A DNA stretch of 64,000 bases, taken from NCBI GenBank assembly GCA_034401135.1, contig JAWZSP010000002.1, positions 3,596,001 through 3,660,000 on the forward strand, given 5' to 3'. How positions within the stretch are numbered: position 1 is the stretch's first letter; each line of letters begins with the position of its first letter. The notes under the pieces are model-generated. The model worked only from the letters and a program-made list of their open reading frames with translations. It was not told the DNA's origin and did no database searches. Positions 42,184 through 55,600 of this stretch are shown piece by piece. The translations under genes and the position numbers were made by a program. This stretch comes from Volutella citrinella. Its lineage: Eukaryota; Ascomycota; Sordariomycetes; Hypocreales; Nectriaceae.

Positions 42184-44461
42184 CCTCCACGCGCGCGATC
42201 ATCCTCAGGGGACAGCCCATGCTAATATTGCGATCCCGACAGACAACAAGGCCAAGCCAATGTTCCGAGCTAGGTGACCCCCCGGTCGCCGGATTTCGTG
42301 TTTAGAGTGCCAAAGCCCGTGAGACACTGGCAAGCCACCGGCTAGCGCGACCCAGTCGGAGGGGCCAAGACGCACTACCCCTGCAAGCCGCGTCCCGACC
42401 GCCTGAATTCTAACAGCTCGGGGCGGGCTCGCCCAACTACGCGCAGTAGCTCCAGGCATCGTGTAAGCTCCGCGAGCTATTTGGCCTCCTGCGTTGGGCT
42501 GAACAGCTCTGTCCTGCGGGTCGAGAACGCTCTGCGCCGAGCATCATCATTGCCACTGTCCACACAAAATGCGGCCTGGTCTTCCATCGAGGCCTTTTTT
42601 AAGCGCTGGCCTTCCCTGCCCATCCTTCGATATGCATGGCGCTGGGCGCATTGAGCGAGCGCCACCGTGAGGTCGCCCGAAATGCGAACACCACATATTG
42701 ACACAACGTCAAGGCCGGAGGGCGGTCAGCCAACCCTGTCAGCCGCATCTGCAGTTGCACAGCAGGCGGGCTCATCCCCATTGCCCTCAGCTCCTAGGGC
42801 TTGGGAGCTGTATGACATGATGCCCAGCGTCTGCTGGCGTGGTTCTGGACGAAGAGGAAGCATGGCGTAATTTCGATTTCCCCTCCGTACCCGCAATGAA
42901 AATTGGCCACCACAGATTAATTACTGTGTATCCTGACACAGTAATCGGTATCCTCTTAATTAGCCATTCGGCTTTTGCCAGAGTCCCACCTCCTAGTGAC
43001 GTGCCCCTCGATCTGAGATCCAGCGCGTTCCTAGCCGGCCAACCTCCACCTGTTGCCCATTAGCCCAAGGATCGACATAGCTGAACGGTGCCCCTGTCAT
43101 AGAGGGCTCGAGAACCCCAATAACCCTCAAGCTGCTCGGTCTAGGCGCTCGACCTCTGGCCCTCTCAGGCCGTGAATGGCGAGTTACGATCGACTTGATG
43201 CGCCTTCTAGTAGCGATCGTTTCCCCGTTTGTAGTCAATTGTTGTTGTGGCATTAGGGTGATGCCAATCTTCCAGGCCTGTGGCCGGGTCGTGCAGACCC
43301 TGGCCTGCCGGAATGAGAGCCGACGTATTCAGCTAGCCTCGCACTGCTGTCCTGCGCTATGATGGTCCAATATGATGAAAGACCAACTATCGAGCCCGGG
43401 ACACACTCTGGCTGTAATTGGCCTTCCAGGGTGCAGAGAATCAGGCGGTTTGCACGGTTTCTGCGGCCAGCTCGCAACATGCCATGCATATGACAAGCTC
43501 GCACGCCCCGCGTCGCCGTCCACCGTCCAGTTGGGGCACTCCACAGTTGGAACTTGGTCGCTTGGTTCACGGCCGCCATCCATCCACACGCTGTTCGTCT
43601 CGGGACCCGTCACCCCCCTGTCATGTCATCATCATCTCATGTATGATGTCGCTCGCAACCAGGCTTTGTCGGAACCGGCGCGGCCAATTTCGCTGCTCCT
43701 GGTATTCCTCATGCCCGTGCCAACAAAGCACATGTGATTCGTTGCGTCGCCTGTCTCACTGAGCACGACTGGTGCGATTCTGATGATCTCCCCCACGGGG
43801 ACGCCACTAGGTGAGCGGTGGTTGACTAGGCGGCTTCACCGGCCGCGTCTGCTCTGACATGGCGGTCCTTCAGTGGCGAGCCGTTGAGACAAGCATTTTT
43901 CAGTCAGAGACAGCTTTGAGAAAAGCAAATTCTGAAGGGCCTTAGCCATCTTGTAACGTTGTGTTGGCATTTCCGGGAATCCAGAACAGCTTCGCGCCTC
44001 CGTGCACCCAACGTGGTCACAGCTTTGTTTCGCATGTAGGCTGGCTAGAGCCTTCTCGCACTTGGTCGAATGGCACCAGGCAGCACCAACTTCCGGGCTT
44101 TGAAGCCGTGTCTCGGACAATGCCAGCCCAGGTCTAGTTGCTTATGCACGTAGCCATCAGATTCCCGACGACATGGATGCAACTGTATGTTGGTGGATTG
44201 TTAGTTGTAAGAATAAATGTCCCCGATCAGACATTTCGGGAATGGGTCACCTGACCTGGCGCTCATTGTGCACTGTGCCATAATGAGCAATTTGGGACCC
44301 TGTTGGCGCTATTGGCACCATTGGCACCGCGTAGACACCGCACAGCGCTTCCCCACTAAACTCTACGACAGCGGTTGGAGCTCAACGCGACGGCGGCAGA
44401 GAGCTTGCTCTCCGTGTTATGTTGATGAGCCTGCCGAAGCCACACAGAGGCCACAACTGCC
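42184..44461. other. Divergent intergenic region
   Basis: 2.3 kb between divergent start codons with no supported gene. Open frames on either strand lack splice-supported extension or recognisable motifs. Confidence 0.55.
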
Positions 44462-46218
44462 ATGGCGCCCAGTATACCCTACACGTACATCCAGTGTCCG
44501 TGTTCAGATGCCTCTCCCCTCGATAACAACGACGAATCCCTGTCCAACGAAGGCGTAGAGGACGACGAGCGCACCTTCGACCCACGATCCCCACGATCCA
44601 ACTACAGCCTCTACCCACTAGAATACCTCCTCTACTGCGAAGATTGCCAGCAAATAAGGTGCCCGAGGTGTGTGAACGAGGAGGTGGTCACCTACTACTG
44701 CCCAAACTGTCTGTTTGAGGTTCCTAGCAGCAACCTCAGGAGCGAGGGCAACAGGTATGAGGCTCGAGAGTATACCATGACAACCTCAACAATCTAACTG
44801 GCATCGATAGATGCACAAGGAGCTGTTACCAGTGTCCCGTCTGCATAGGCCCCCTTCAATCTGTGTCCATAGCCCCTGCACAAGACAACAATCTCCTCGG
44901 TGCGGAGTCGGCAGCAAGCAATGGCGGCCCTTTTGCCCTGTTTTGCCAATATTGCAACTGGGCCTCGACAGAGATAGGTATCGAATTCGACCGGCCGAGC
45001 GGCATCTTCTCCCAGCTTTCCAAGGTTAAAAACGGCGGCCAGCACAAGACAACTCTCAAGGAGCTAAAGGATCGACGGAAAGAAAACCCAGAAGAGCCAA
45101 CGCTGCCAGATAATGAACTCGACACAGACCTTCAGTTTGCCGGTCTAAAATCGTTTTATCAGACACAGCTAGCCGATACCAATGCCTCCATGAGCGGCGT
45201 CCCGTCGCTACATGATCATGTTGGGTTCTCGTCCCCCGCTGCGCTTTCTCGCATCATGTCGTTGTACACCGGCCACGGCCACCCCAACAGACAGCGACAA
45301 GGCCCATCAAATGTGATGCGAGAGGCTTTGACGACTGAAGAAGGTCTCAAAGTTGCCGATTTGGACGAAGCTACCGCAATCAAGAGGCTTCATGTTGAGG
45401 GATGGGATTCTACAGCGACGGCTCAGCAAAACTTGGAACAGAGTGAGGTTTCACGGTTCCAAGATGGGCTCAGGCCTATCCCCTATCTTCTGCGCACGAA
45501 ACGTTCTAAACGGTGTGCCGTGTGTCGTCACATCATCTCAAAGCCGGAAAACAAAGTAACGTCGACACGATTCAAGATCAAGCTGGTTGCCAAGTCCTAT
45601 ATTCCAACCATTACTATCCGCCCGCTCAATCGTACTGCGGCACCCGTCCCAACAACCTCACGTCCAGATTTCCCGCGGGAACGCCCCTTGCAGCCGCTGA
45701 AGACGTATCACTACATCTTGACATTCAAGAACCCCTTGTTCGAGAGCATCAAAGTGACCCTGGCCACACCCAACACCACACCCGGCAGGTTTTCGAGCAA
45801 GGTCACAGTCTTGTGTCCTCAATTCGAAATTGATGCAAATACAGACATGTGGGATGATGCATTAAAAGACGACCGCAGAGACAGCAAGCGAAAAGGCGAG
45901 GAAAGCAATGGCCAGCCGGAAGCAGGCAAAATCTGGGAGCGTGGTCGCAACTGGGTAAGCATCATTGTTGAGGTTGTCCCCTCATCCCTCCGCCCCGACA
46001 GGCCCAGGCTTGGATCAATGGACGGGGGCAGCGACGACAAAGGACCCCTCAAGGAAGACGAGGATATCCTGGAGATTCCCATGTTTGTTCGCATGGAATG
46101 GGAAGCAGACTCTCAACAGGACGTTGGGACAGCTCCAGGCAAGGACAAGGATGGTACGGAGAAACGGGAACTAGCATACTGGTGCGTACTTGGCGTAGGG
46201 CAAATCAGTCACGAGTAG
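44462..46218 (+). CDS. Dynactin subunit p62 (DCTN4)
   Basis: Two exons (44462-44754, 44811-46218) with a 56-nt intron give 566 residues. The N-terminal zinc-binding region has paired cysteines: YCEDCQQIRCPRC (residues 58-70), YYCPNCLFEV (79-87), SCYQCPVC and FCQYCNWAS. This is the p62 cysteine-rich domain of the dynactin pointed-end complex. The middle includes the RCAVCRHIISKPE pair and the C-terminal half has beta-rich segments (TYHYILTFKNPLFESIKV). Dynactin activates dynein for nuclear and vesicle movement along hyphae; the Neurospora counterpart is, I believe, ro-2. The splice joins GNR to CTRSCYQC, restoring a cysteine pair, which supports the model. It converges on the eS7 gene only about 200 bp away. 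Confidence 0.92.
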
Positions 46219-46416
46219 ATGAACATAGATCAAGATACCCATAAAATGGAAATGGACGTGGACGAGAAGTGTCTCAGTTGTCTTGTCAAATCATGAAGCA
46301 GCTTGTACCATTTATCAAGCTACACTCTTAAAACGACGCCAAGCCCCTTTTGACCAACCAACAATGTTTTTAAAAAGCACTCCCAGCCCTGAAAAATCGT
46401 CACAGTTTTTACCGAC

Positions 46417-47336
46417 TTAGAAGTCAGCAGCGGAGCTCTGGGGGAACTCGAAGTTGACGCTGCGGCCAGTCAATCGTCGGTAGACCTCGGAGTAGGTGTC
46501 CAGGCGGTAGTCAACACCACCACGCTCCTTCTCGTCGAGGATGACCTTGAGGGTCTTGCTGCCGTCCTCCTTGGTGCGGACACGCTTGCCGACGATCTCA
46601 ACGGGGTAGGTGAGATCCTCGAGGATGGCGTCGTGGACAGCAGTCAGAGTGCGCGAACGGGGGCGCTTCTGCTTCTGGGTGTTGCGGGCACGGGCAGATC
46701 GCTTGGGGCGGGGCAGGATGCGGCGCGAAGCGAGGATGAGGACGTGGCGGTCAGAGAACTTCTTCTCGAGCTCACGGGTCAGGCTGAAGGAGGATTGTCA
46801 GTGGGCTGTAGGTTTGGTCAGGTCGAGGGGAGATTATTCTTACCGCTGCTGGACGCGGTGGAAGCCCTGCAGGGAAGGGACGGGGACAAAGATGACAACA
46901 GCCTTCTTGCCGTGGCCAACCTCGATCTATTCAAGATCTAAAGTCAGCATGCGAGCTCCAGGACAAAACCTTGGACCGCTTCCCGTCCTGTTCCACAGAA
47001 GTCAATGATACTCAGGCTGGCACGCCCGCCCCGAGCACACAGAATTGCAATCCCATATTTCATGAACCGCGGTGCGCGAAGCGTCGGGGCGATGTAGTGG
47101 GCCATCGCAATAGTCTTTGGGAACAGGATTTCGTGGAACCTAGGCCGGATACATTTTTTTTATGGTCTTCTCACCTCGCGGGCAGAGACGAACTGCAGAG
47201 GTCGGAGGGCGACCTTGAGATCGGCAGTGTTGGTCTCGAGATCGTAGAGAGCTTGAGCAATGCTCTGCTCAAGCTCGGAGGGGTTCTGCCGCGAAGGGCT
47301 GTTGAGGGCGATCTTGTTCAGGGACTGGGCGCTCAT
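46417..47336 (-). CDS. rps7: 40S ribosomal protein S7 (eS7)
   Basis: Three exons (47336-47175, 46926-46844, 46783-46417) give 203 residues, the usual eS7 length. It is a cytosolic small-subunit protein needed for 18S rRNA processing. Recognisable segments are [36 protein letters not shown] joined across intron 1, [20 protein letters not shown] joined across intron 2, and [20 protein letters not shown]. It ends with [12 protein letters not shown] and the tail SSADF. Intron 1 is 248 nt, much longer than most introns in the window, as often seen near the 5' end of fungal ribosomal protein genes. Confidence 0.96.
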
Positions 47337-48153
47337 TTTGACGGTATTGCACAACGCTGGTTGACAAAGATGGAGTTGATGGAGTCCCGCTCTAAGTTTT
47401 GAGTAATTGAGATGAGGGAGGGTCGCTAAATTGGGGTTTTCAAGCCCTCTAACCATTGTGCGTTGTGGGTTGGCCCGTGCGCAATATCAGATCGGACTTT
47501 TTGTTAATCCGCCTAACATCCTCAGCAACTTGTGCGGGTGCCAAGGGTGCTAGGTTCCGTGGTGCAGACCCACAGAGAAGCGGCTCAGACGCAACTCTGG
47601 AGTGTATCCACACTCAAAGAACCCAACTATTCTGTACACGTTGAAGGCTTTCCACGGCGACTGCTCAGAATCCATCAATGGAAGGCACGTTTTGGACCTC
47701 CCACAAATAGTAGAATATTCGGCTAGCCAGCCTGATGTCGCATTCTCACGGACGTCAAAGTGCAGCAACCCCGTCCAAACTGGGTCGACCATCTCCAGCT
47801 TGCACTTGAAAGTGGTGATGGGTGAATACTAGCACCAGTGACGCCTCTGGCATGGAAAAGTCATAAGTCTAACAGAAATTTACTCATGAAAGTAACTGGT
47901 CTCGCTCTGAGGCGCCGCAGCGAGCCTCCACTCTATGATGTTGTTGCGGAAGGTTGGGTTGAGAGTGGTCCTTCCTTGGTGAGCAACTGACAGTTCCCCA
48001 GTGCCTGCCACATATCTCGTCCCAACCAAGAAGAAAGTTCGCACACCCATAATGTCTTTTGACCACCTTCGTCTTGCGAAATTTCAGCTCCTCCAAGCAA
48101 TTTTCGATACCACGGCACAGTGTCTACCCATACTTGTTTAGACTCGCCTGACT
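47337..48153. other. Divergent promoter, rps7 and WSC-domain gene
   Basis: About 820 bp between divergent starts; no gene seen. Confidence 0.6.
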
Positions 48154-49180
48154 ATGATGACGCCAGTTCTCCTTCTCGTTGCAGCTTTGGCATCAACTAT
48201 CGCAGCACAATCCTCCTATGGCGCTTCGGAGTTCACTTACTGGGGCTGTGCCACCATTGAGGTCTCGGGGTTCAGTGATCCGATCACCTTTCCTCCGGGA
48301 CAGTTGAACCCATCCAACTGTCAAAAGGCATGCGAAGGCCAGAAGTTTGCCGCTGTATCACCCGAGTATGTTTCCTTTGTCTCTTTCGTTCGATTCCCAT
48401 CTCATAATTCTTAGAGTCTGTCGCTGTGGAAACAACAAGGATGCCATCAAATCCATCGAAGAGACGTCATGCAATCATCACTGTACCGAGGCATCAGACT
48501 CCCCCATCTGCGGAGGCATTTGCCCAGAGAACACACCAATCTTCTTCAACATTTTCGTTATTGATACACAGACGATCCAAACTAGGGTGGACGCACCCAG
48601 TGATCAGGGCCAAGGCGACCCGCCTCCCACGATCCCAAGCCCGCCTCAAGCAACGCAAAGTCTCCATACATTATCTGAACCTCTCTCAACCTTTCTTCCT
48701 CCAACGACCGCCAGCAGTTTCATCACAAGCTCCGTTGTCCCTCCGGGCCCCCAACCCCCACTGGGTGCTCCTCTACCTGGCTCACCTGTCCCGCCAGGCT
48801 TGCCGCAAGCACCCTCTTCGGCTTCAGTCAATACAGGGGTGCCAGAACCAGTACCTTTGGATCCAGTTTCGGGGCCAACTGCGGTGTCGGCACCTGAAAA
48901 CCCACTGAGCTTGCCCTCGTGGACCTTCTTACCCCCGTCTGGCCCACTACTAAGCAAGAGTGATGAGCTTGCTTCCACAACCTCGGGTTTGATACCGCCG
49001 CCAGTGCCTGTACAAACTTCTCTATCCCAGACCAATCAATGGGGTACGCCCACACCAATTCCGCCGATTGGCGACCCACCCGTCCCGTCCCTAGTGGCGA
49101 GTTCAGATTCGGGCCAGGTAGACGCTGCTGCATTGAGGACTTTGTGGGAGATACTTATTGTCGCTGTGATAATAATTTGA
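48154..49180 (+). CDS. WSC-domain cell-surface protein
   Basis: Two exons (48154-48365, 48415-49180) with a 49-nt intron give 325 residues. The signal peptide MMTPVLLLVAALASTIAAQ is followed by one WSC domain (about residues 28-110): YWGCATIEV, CQKACEGQKFAAV, CRCGNN, CNHHCTEASDSPICGG. WSC domains bind wall glucans and act in stress sensing or wall anchoring. About 200 residues of Pro/Ser/Thr-rich linker follow, then a hydrophobic C-terminal end (LWEILIVAVIII) with no cytosolic tail. That suggests GPI anchoring rather than the tailed Wsc/Mtl sensors. A second Met one codon in could equally be the start. Confidence 0.87.
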
Positions 49181-49676
49181 ACGCGTCGTGTTTGTGGGGA
49201 TGCAGTTGAAGGGAAATCAGTTGTCGAATCGTTTGCAGGCCATGCCATTAAGCTAGCTTTCTAATTCATATGCTTTTATTTCACCAACCCTCTTGTTGAT
49301 GGTGTCTAATAGTTGTTCAGCCTGTCAGGATAAATCTATGCCGCCTCACATGAAGAAAGGCAAATAACTGAACGGACCTTTGAAATCTGTTGCTTAAATT
49401 GACCAACACATTCCCCTATCCAGTTCAATACTGCGCATGTGAGATGATGTTTGAAAGTACAGGGTAGTTATGGCATCTGGGTCGCATTGACGCCCCACCA
49501 GAGCTCAGCCCAGGCGACCGATGGTGCATTACGTAGCAACCCAGGGGGGAATGTGGCGGGGTATGCTCACCGTCAACATCAACAATCCAGACAAGGTATC
49601 AGTGCCAGAAAACGCCTCAGCTCATCTTGTTGGCTGACAGAGGCTTCCGAGTAGATATCCTCTTATCTGTGTCAAG
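49181..49676. other. Intergenic region
   Basis: About 500 bp holding the WSC gene 3' flank and the twinfilin promoter. No gene seen. Confidence 0.6.
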
Positions 49677-50789
49677 ATGCAGTCCGGAATTTCAGGTAGG
49701 AGCCATTCGTGCGCCAATTACTGTGGAACTCGCCGCTGAATACAACTGCAGCTTCCGAGGAGCTTCGGGCCCAGTTCGAGTCGCTTCTGTCGTCGGACAG
49801 CACCTTCGGCCTCATTGCCACGATCGAAAAGGAAGCCCTTGTGCCCGTAGCGACCCTCCCGTCCACTGGTTCATCCTTCAACGACAACCTCGCCGGCTTG
49901 GAGCCGCACATCAAGCCCAATGCTGCTCTCTACATCATCCTCAGCCGGTACGACTCGGCGCCACGTTTCCTGGCAATCACCTACGTGCCTGACTCGGCAC
50001 CGGTGCGCCAGAAGATGTTGTTTGCGTCAACCCGCCTTACGCTGGTTCGGGAGCTAGGCTCGGAGCATTTCCGCGAGACTGTATTCGTGACGACCGCAGA
50101 GGAGCTGACCGCTAAGGGCTTCGAGAAGCATGATGCGCACACGATGCTGGATGCACCCTTGACCGAGGAGGAGCGCACTCTGGGCGAGGTCAAGAGGGCG
50201 GAGCAGGAGGCCGGCGCCGGCACCGGCACCAGGGAGATTCACCTGAGCAAGAGCCTGGCCATGCCTGTAGGAGAGGATGCTATTGCGGCTCTCAAGGAGG
50301 TCGCCGAGGGAAGCGGCCGCGTGGTCACGATGCTGGTAGGTCGCCGGTGCATGCGTTATACTTGACTCGGAGATGACTGACTCCAGATATTAGAAAGTCA
50401 ACGCCGAGACCGAAGCCGTCGAGCTTGTCCCCGAGGCACCCACTCCCACCACCATCGCCGAGCTTTCGCAGGTCATCCCTACGACAGAGCCTCGGTTCAC
50501 CTTCTACCGCTTCACGCACACGTACAACGGCACCGAACAAAGCCCACTGCTCTTCTTCTATACCAATCCCGTCACGGCGGGCACCAAGGCCATCAAGAGC
50601 CGTATGCTGTACCCGCTCATGAAGCGCGCCGTGCTCGAGGTCGCAGAGCGCGAGGCAGGCCTGAAGACGGCAAAGAGGTTTGAGGTGGAGGAGCCTAGCG
50701 AGATCACGGAGCAGTCGGTCATGGAGGACTTGCATCCGAAGGTCACGGCCAGGTCAGGCTTCAGCCGCCCTAAGCGACCTGGTAGGTAA
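49677..50789 (+). CDS. twf1: Twinfilin, actin-monomer binding protein
   Basis: Three exons (49677-49695, 49752-50335, 50394-50789) give 332 residues, normal for twinfilin. The first exon has only 19 nt and encodes MQSGIS plus a split codon; spliced on, the start reads MQSGISASEELRAQFESLLS, as in other fungal twinfilins. Two ADF-homology domains follow (about residues 1-140 and 170-315). The second contains RFTFYRFTHTYNGTEQSPLLFFYTNP and the helix SRMLYPLMKRAVLEVAE. The end GFSRPKRPGR is the basic tail that in other twinfilins binds capping protein. It sequesters ADP-actin monomers and aids barbed-end turnover. Convergent with the carrier gene. Confidence 0.94.
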
Positions 50790-51368
50790 AGCGTTCGAGG
50801 AGGATGCCTTCTCTGAAGGACAAGCGGTGGGTAGAAGCGCGAGCAGGAGTTTGAGTCAGAATGGTTTGACAGCATGCAGAGCACCTCAGATACAGCCGAA
50901 ACAGAATCATCAAACAGTTCGAAACCAAAAAGAGGCGGGCCTCGGAGGTCTGATGCCGGAAACTTTGGACATTTGCAAGCTAAAAATGCTGGTATTTTTT
51001 AAAGCCCGAGATGCATGCATATAAATAAAGACAAGCCAAAACCGCCCCGCATCCACGCCATGCATGGTATCGATTTATGTCCCCCTCCTTCATGTGTCTT
51101 CCCCGTCCCCCACAGATGCTAACCGAGCGGGCCCTCCCGCGTCACTCCATTCCAAGCCGGGGCTCGCGCCCCGGCTTCGTGGTACTTTTCCCATTGCGTC
51201 CTTTCTCCTTCCTTTCAGATGGCCGAGTTCGTTTGATCCTTCACTTGATTAACTGGGGACGAATTAGAACACCGAACACTTTTGCTTCGCTTTGCTTGTT
51301 TTCAATTCATCCCGAGTTGGTCGCAGTGAAATCAAATTGCTCGCAGTCAAACACAGCTCTTGCAGCAG
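50790..51368. other. Convergent 3' flanks
   Basis: About 580 bp between twinfilin and the carrier; no gene seen. Confidence 0.6.
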
Positions 51369-52699
51369 CTACTCCTCGTACTTGCCTCCGGTGAGTGAGA
51401 AGTTGCTCTTTTCTAGCTTGTCCCTCAAGAACTCGTACACGGTGAAGGTGACGGCCTGGCCGGGGGCGACACGCATGATGCGGGGGGTGATGCCCTTGTA
51501 GAAGGCGTGGAAGCCTTCTTGCCTATATGGGAGGGAAGACGAGGTGTTAGTCTTGAGCGCTTACTTGCTTCCTCGGATGAGGGAGTAAAGGGTGGGGGGC
51601 CGAGGTGACTCACTTGAACATTTCTCGCGAGATCTTGGCGATTCGGGACCAGGCGCTGGATCCGGGCTCGGCGGGAGTCTTCTGGAGGCGGGTCTTGATG
51701 GTGTCGATGGGGGCGTTGCTGAGAGGACCCATGGCACCGCTCACGAGACCGATCAGGGTGGTCTGCCAGCTGGGGAGGTTAGTGCTGGCATACTGGGGCT
51801 GCCACTCCTTGAGCCACTCCTTGAAGTAGCTGTAGGCAGTGAAGTTGACGGCCTGGTTGGAGCCCTGGCGCAGGGCAGTCAAGCTGACACCGCGGTAGAG
51901 GGCGCCGGCGCCCTCCTCCTTGACGACGGTGTACAGGGCGTGGGCGGCGTTGCGGTACTTGGGGACGTCGAGGGGGTCGGCCATGGAGTGGTGCTGGGCC
52001 TGGAGGCGGATCTTGATGACCTCCATGGGGGTGACGACGGCGACGGCCTCGGTGACACCGGCGGCTAGACCGGCGAAGAAGGTGGCCTGGCCGGAGACGA
52101 CGCCCGTCTTGGGGTCGGCCAGGAGCTGCTTGTACCACTCAAACGAGGTGAAGCGGATGGCCATCTTGGGCACGATGCCCGTGAGCACGGCGCCGAGGCC
52201 CTTGTACAGGCCGAGGGGCGTCTCCTTGCGGATGATGTCGGCGCCCGTCTTGATGAAGCCTCGCTTGGGGGCGCCGGGCTGGCGCGCACGTCGCGACAGC
52301 TGCATGCGGACCTTGATTGTGTCTGGGGGAGGGGGGGAGGCGTGTTAGACCCGATTCGCATAGGGGCCAGGCCATGTGCGCTGTCGCAATGGCGCATGGC
52401 GCAAAGAGGGGAGCGGGCGGAAACTCACCGAGGGGATGGCACGCGAGCGCCTCCATCATACCAGCACCGCCGCCAGCTGCATTGGGGAGCCATTGTCAGC
52501 GAAACAAAGTTGGAAAATGCGATGCAAGCAATTGAAAGGGATCGCAGGAGAGAGAGATTTCTGATGAAATATTTTTTTTTTCCTATCCTTTTCTCCTCCT
52601 CCAGTCTTGCTGCAGGGGATTGCTTGGGCTGGGAGACTTACCGATGAGGTTGACGGCCGCCGAGGCGGGTTGGCGCTTCTTCTCGCCGTTGGGAGCCAT
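51369..52699 (-). CDS. Mitochondrial succinate-fumarate carrier
   Basis: Four exons (52699-52642, 52476-52429, 52322-51614, 51522-51369) give 322 residues. Three mitochondrial-carrier repeats each carry the P-x-[DE]-x2-[KR] motif: HPLDTIKVRMQ, TPMEVIKIRLQ and APIDTIKTRLQ. The N-terminal AAVNLIAGGGAGMMEALACHPLD and GLYKGLGAVLTGIVPKMAIRF point to the Sfc1/Acr1 subgroup (AcuL in Aspergillus) rather than the citrate carrier. It exchanges cytosolic succinate for mitochondrial fumarate and is needed for growth on acetate and ethanol, linking the glyoxylate cycle to gluconeogenesis. Both early introns (106 and 165 nt) are longer than average. A GA/CT-rich leader lies upstream. Confidence 0.92.
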
Positions 52700-55600
52700 G
52701 ACGACGATGGGGATAGTCGCAAAGTCGCAAAAACGGTGGCTCTAGAGTCGCGTGGACCTCCCAAAGCAGCGCGCACCCAGCAGAGGAGCTCTCTGGCCCG
52801 GTAATCAAGTACACGCGCCGGCTGAAGAGGCAAGCTCGAGGGCCGAGGCTCGGCGGGGTTCGGAGATCGAAGGAATTCGGCGGGCGTATGAGCGAGACGA
52901 CGACGCGGGATGCGGCCGAGGCAGAGAATGGGGAATTGGACGAGAGGAGAGAGGACGAGGAAAAAAAAGTAGAGGGAGAGTCGACGTGAGAGGGGGGAGG
53001 GGAGAGGGAAGCAAAGAGAGAAGCCGGGTGCGAAGGGGAATGGCTTGGACAGGCGGATGAGGCTGGACCTTTATTAGAAAAGATGCATGTCCGAGACGAC
53101 GGAGAGCATATGAAAGTCGACGACGAGTCACACCTTTGACTTACACCAGCGTCGCCGGAGAAGCGCGCGCGCCCACAGCCCGCACGCTACTGCCGCTGCG
53201 CTACACCTCCGTGGAATCGGGGCATCCATTCGTTCGCCGATGCTCCTGGCTTATGACGGGGGGGTCGATCCGGGCTGGCTGGCGCGAATTCACACGCCTC
53301 CCCACGGGTCCATCAGGGAAACCCCACTGCCGGGGCGAGCGTACCACACATAACTATGGCACAAATGGTAGCTGTAGGGGGGAAGAAAGGCAAAAAGCAG
53401 TCACAAGGGGGGAGGGGTGTGTGCGGAATTGGGCCCAGGCACAGTTGCGGTTTTGACTTGGGCCATCATGACATGGATTGGCAGTGTTTCTTGGACATGA
53501 GATGCGTGCGTGGAATCCTCCGTATCGGAGCTGGGCCCTGTTCGCTGGCCCGTTTCTGGAGGTGCATGAGAGCTGCAGCCGTGACGGTTCGTGTGCATCC
53601 TGTTCCTGGATATGGCTGGATGGCTGGATGGATGGATGGACGGCATACAACTCTGTATAGCCAGCTGGCCATGGCACGACACGCCATGGCTCTCAATTGC
53701 GTGCTTGGGAGATACTGTCCGTCCGCTGGAGCAGTGCGCAAGGCCTGAACCTGGCTGGCTCCCCCTCACTGCCCCCAATCCCCATTCTCCTCATGCCATG
53801 GGGAGTCCCCCAAAATGCCGATGGAGAGTGATGCGCCATGGGCAGCAATTGGTCTCCCACCCCTCCCCTGCCGTGTATCCCTAACCTGACATTCTCCAAG
53901 AATCTACCCCAACATCTCCAGGACTATTTCTTTTTTTTCTTTTACATTGACGCGCTGTGATGGAACTCTCTCTCTCTCTGCTCTGGGCCAGCGGCTGTCG
54001 TTGCGCCGCTGCCCCAGGGAGGTAGTGGAGAATGGGGCACTGTTAGCAGGCCATCCCGCGGGACAGTTCCCCACCCGCTGGAGGTTGTCTGGCTCCGGGC
54101 AGACGGAAACCGGGGCCCCAGCCCATCCATGCAGCCGAAGAAAAAAAAAGAGGGCTCCAGTATTGGACGAGGACGGGCAGCGGATGGGGGGACTACGACT
54201 CCAGGCCATCACATAGGATGCAGGAGAGGAAGGGAGAGATGGAATTGCTGATGTGTCGTACATTTTTGCTTCCCAGAACATGCAATTCATGGCGCGTTGG
54301 AGAAGGAGCAGGGCATGGCAGGCTGGTCGAGGTCAGTGCTGCTGGGTGGTGGTGCTTCGGGAGTGACGTCTTTTCTTCCAGGTTGCCATTGCCGACACGC
54401 AGCCGAGCTTGTGATTTTGCGGGGTCTGGGCGCCGCCCACCACACCCCCCTTCCTGAAGCGACAGCCACTGGCGTTCGGGGCATTTTTCATTCGTGCTCT
54501 GCTCAGTGGGTGAAGGAGCGAGGATGCCTGTTGGAGGAGGTCAGGTGGCCCGCGCCAAAACTGAAAAAAATAAAAATAAGGTGTTCGCCGAAAGGAGTGC
54601 AAAGTACTGCACTCATGGCACAGAATAGCATCATCTCACATGTCTGACTTCTTCAGCACCCGTCAGCAGCCTAGGGACAGCCGCCACTCGATGCACCTCC
54701 CATGTGCAGCGACAATCCCTCAGCCTGGAATACCCCAAGACCGACCATCGTCACTAGCTGCGACGAGGCACCTGTAATTAACCCCAGGACCTGATTAGAT
54801 GGAGCTCCTCCCATGACAGCTACAAAGGCCACGCCCCCCCATGCCCATGCCAATGCATCGTACGGGCACATCAGACAGACCCATTCACCGGGGCCATTCG
54901 GGTTCTGGCACGCCTGTCTGGACGCTGGACCTGATTCCATTGCCTGTTGCTTCAAGTCCAAGCCTGGCGTCGGGTGCAGTCAATGGAAGGCGTCGGGTAC
55001 TAGCACCACCCCCCTCTCCATCTTCTGGGCTGTCTTCCGCCAAAAATGAACCCCGGACGGACACCTGGAGAGGACCTGCCGAGCGACCAATGCCAATGCC
55101 GGGACATTGCCGAGGTCTACCTCTGCGACGCCTGTCAACCAGCAGCACACAACACACAAACCCGTTGGACTTGGCCCCGTTGTCGCCCGCGTGCACCAGA
55201 CTTGTGCCCGGTGACTAGCTGCGGTACTAATGAAAAGAACAGTAACAGAATTGCCCACAGCCAGTAGCAGTAGCCGTAGCAGTAACCGCGCGCAGTCTCA
55301 CCTGGAATCCTGTCGGCCCTTGATCTTGAGCCGTGTCTCGGCAGCCCCCCGCGGAATGGGCAGGTGTTCCCGCTCCATTGTCCGTGGTCCCGGAGATGCT
55401 TCACCGGCCGGCCGAATGCCTTGGGATAATTGATTTTCAACGGCAATGACCACTGCTACCACCAGCCCACCAGTCCACGACCCATGACTCTTGATTCATT
55501 TTTTATTCTTCCTGTCACCGTGTCCCTGGGGCGTGCGGTTTCCACTGCTGTGCCCCTGTCGGAATGGCCTCTTGAACCCCCAAAGCCTCCATCCCATCTC

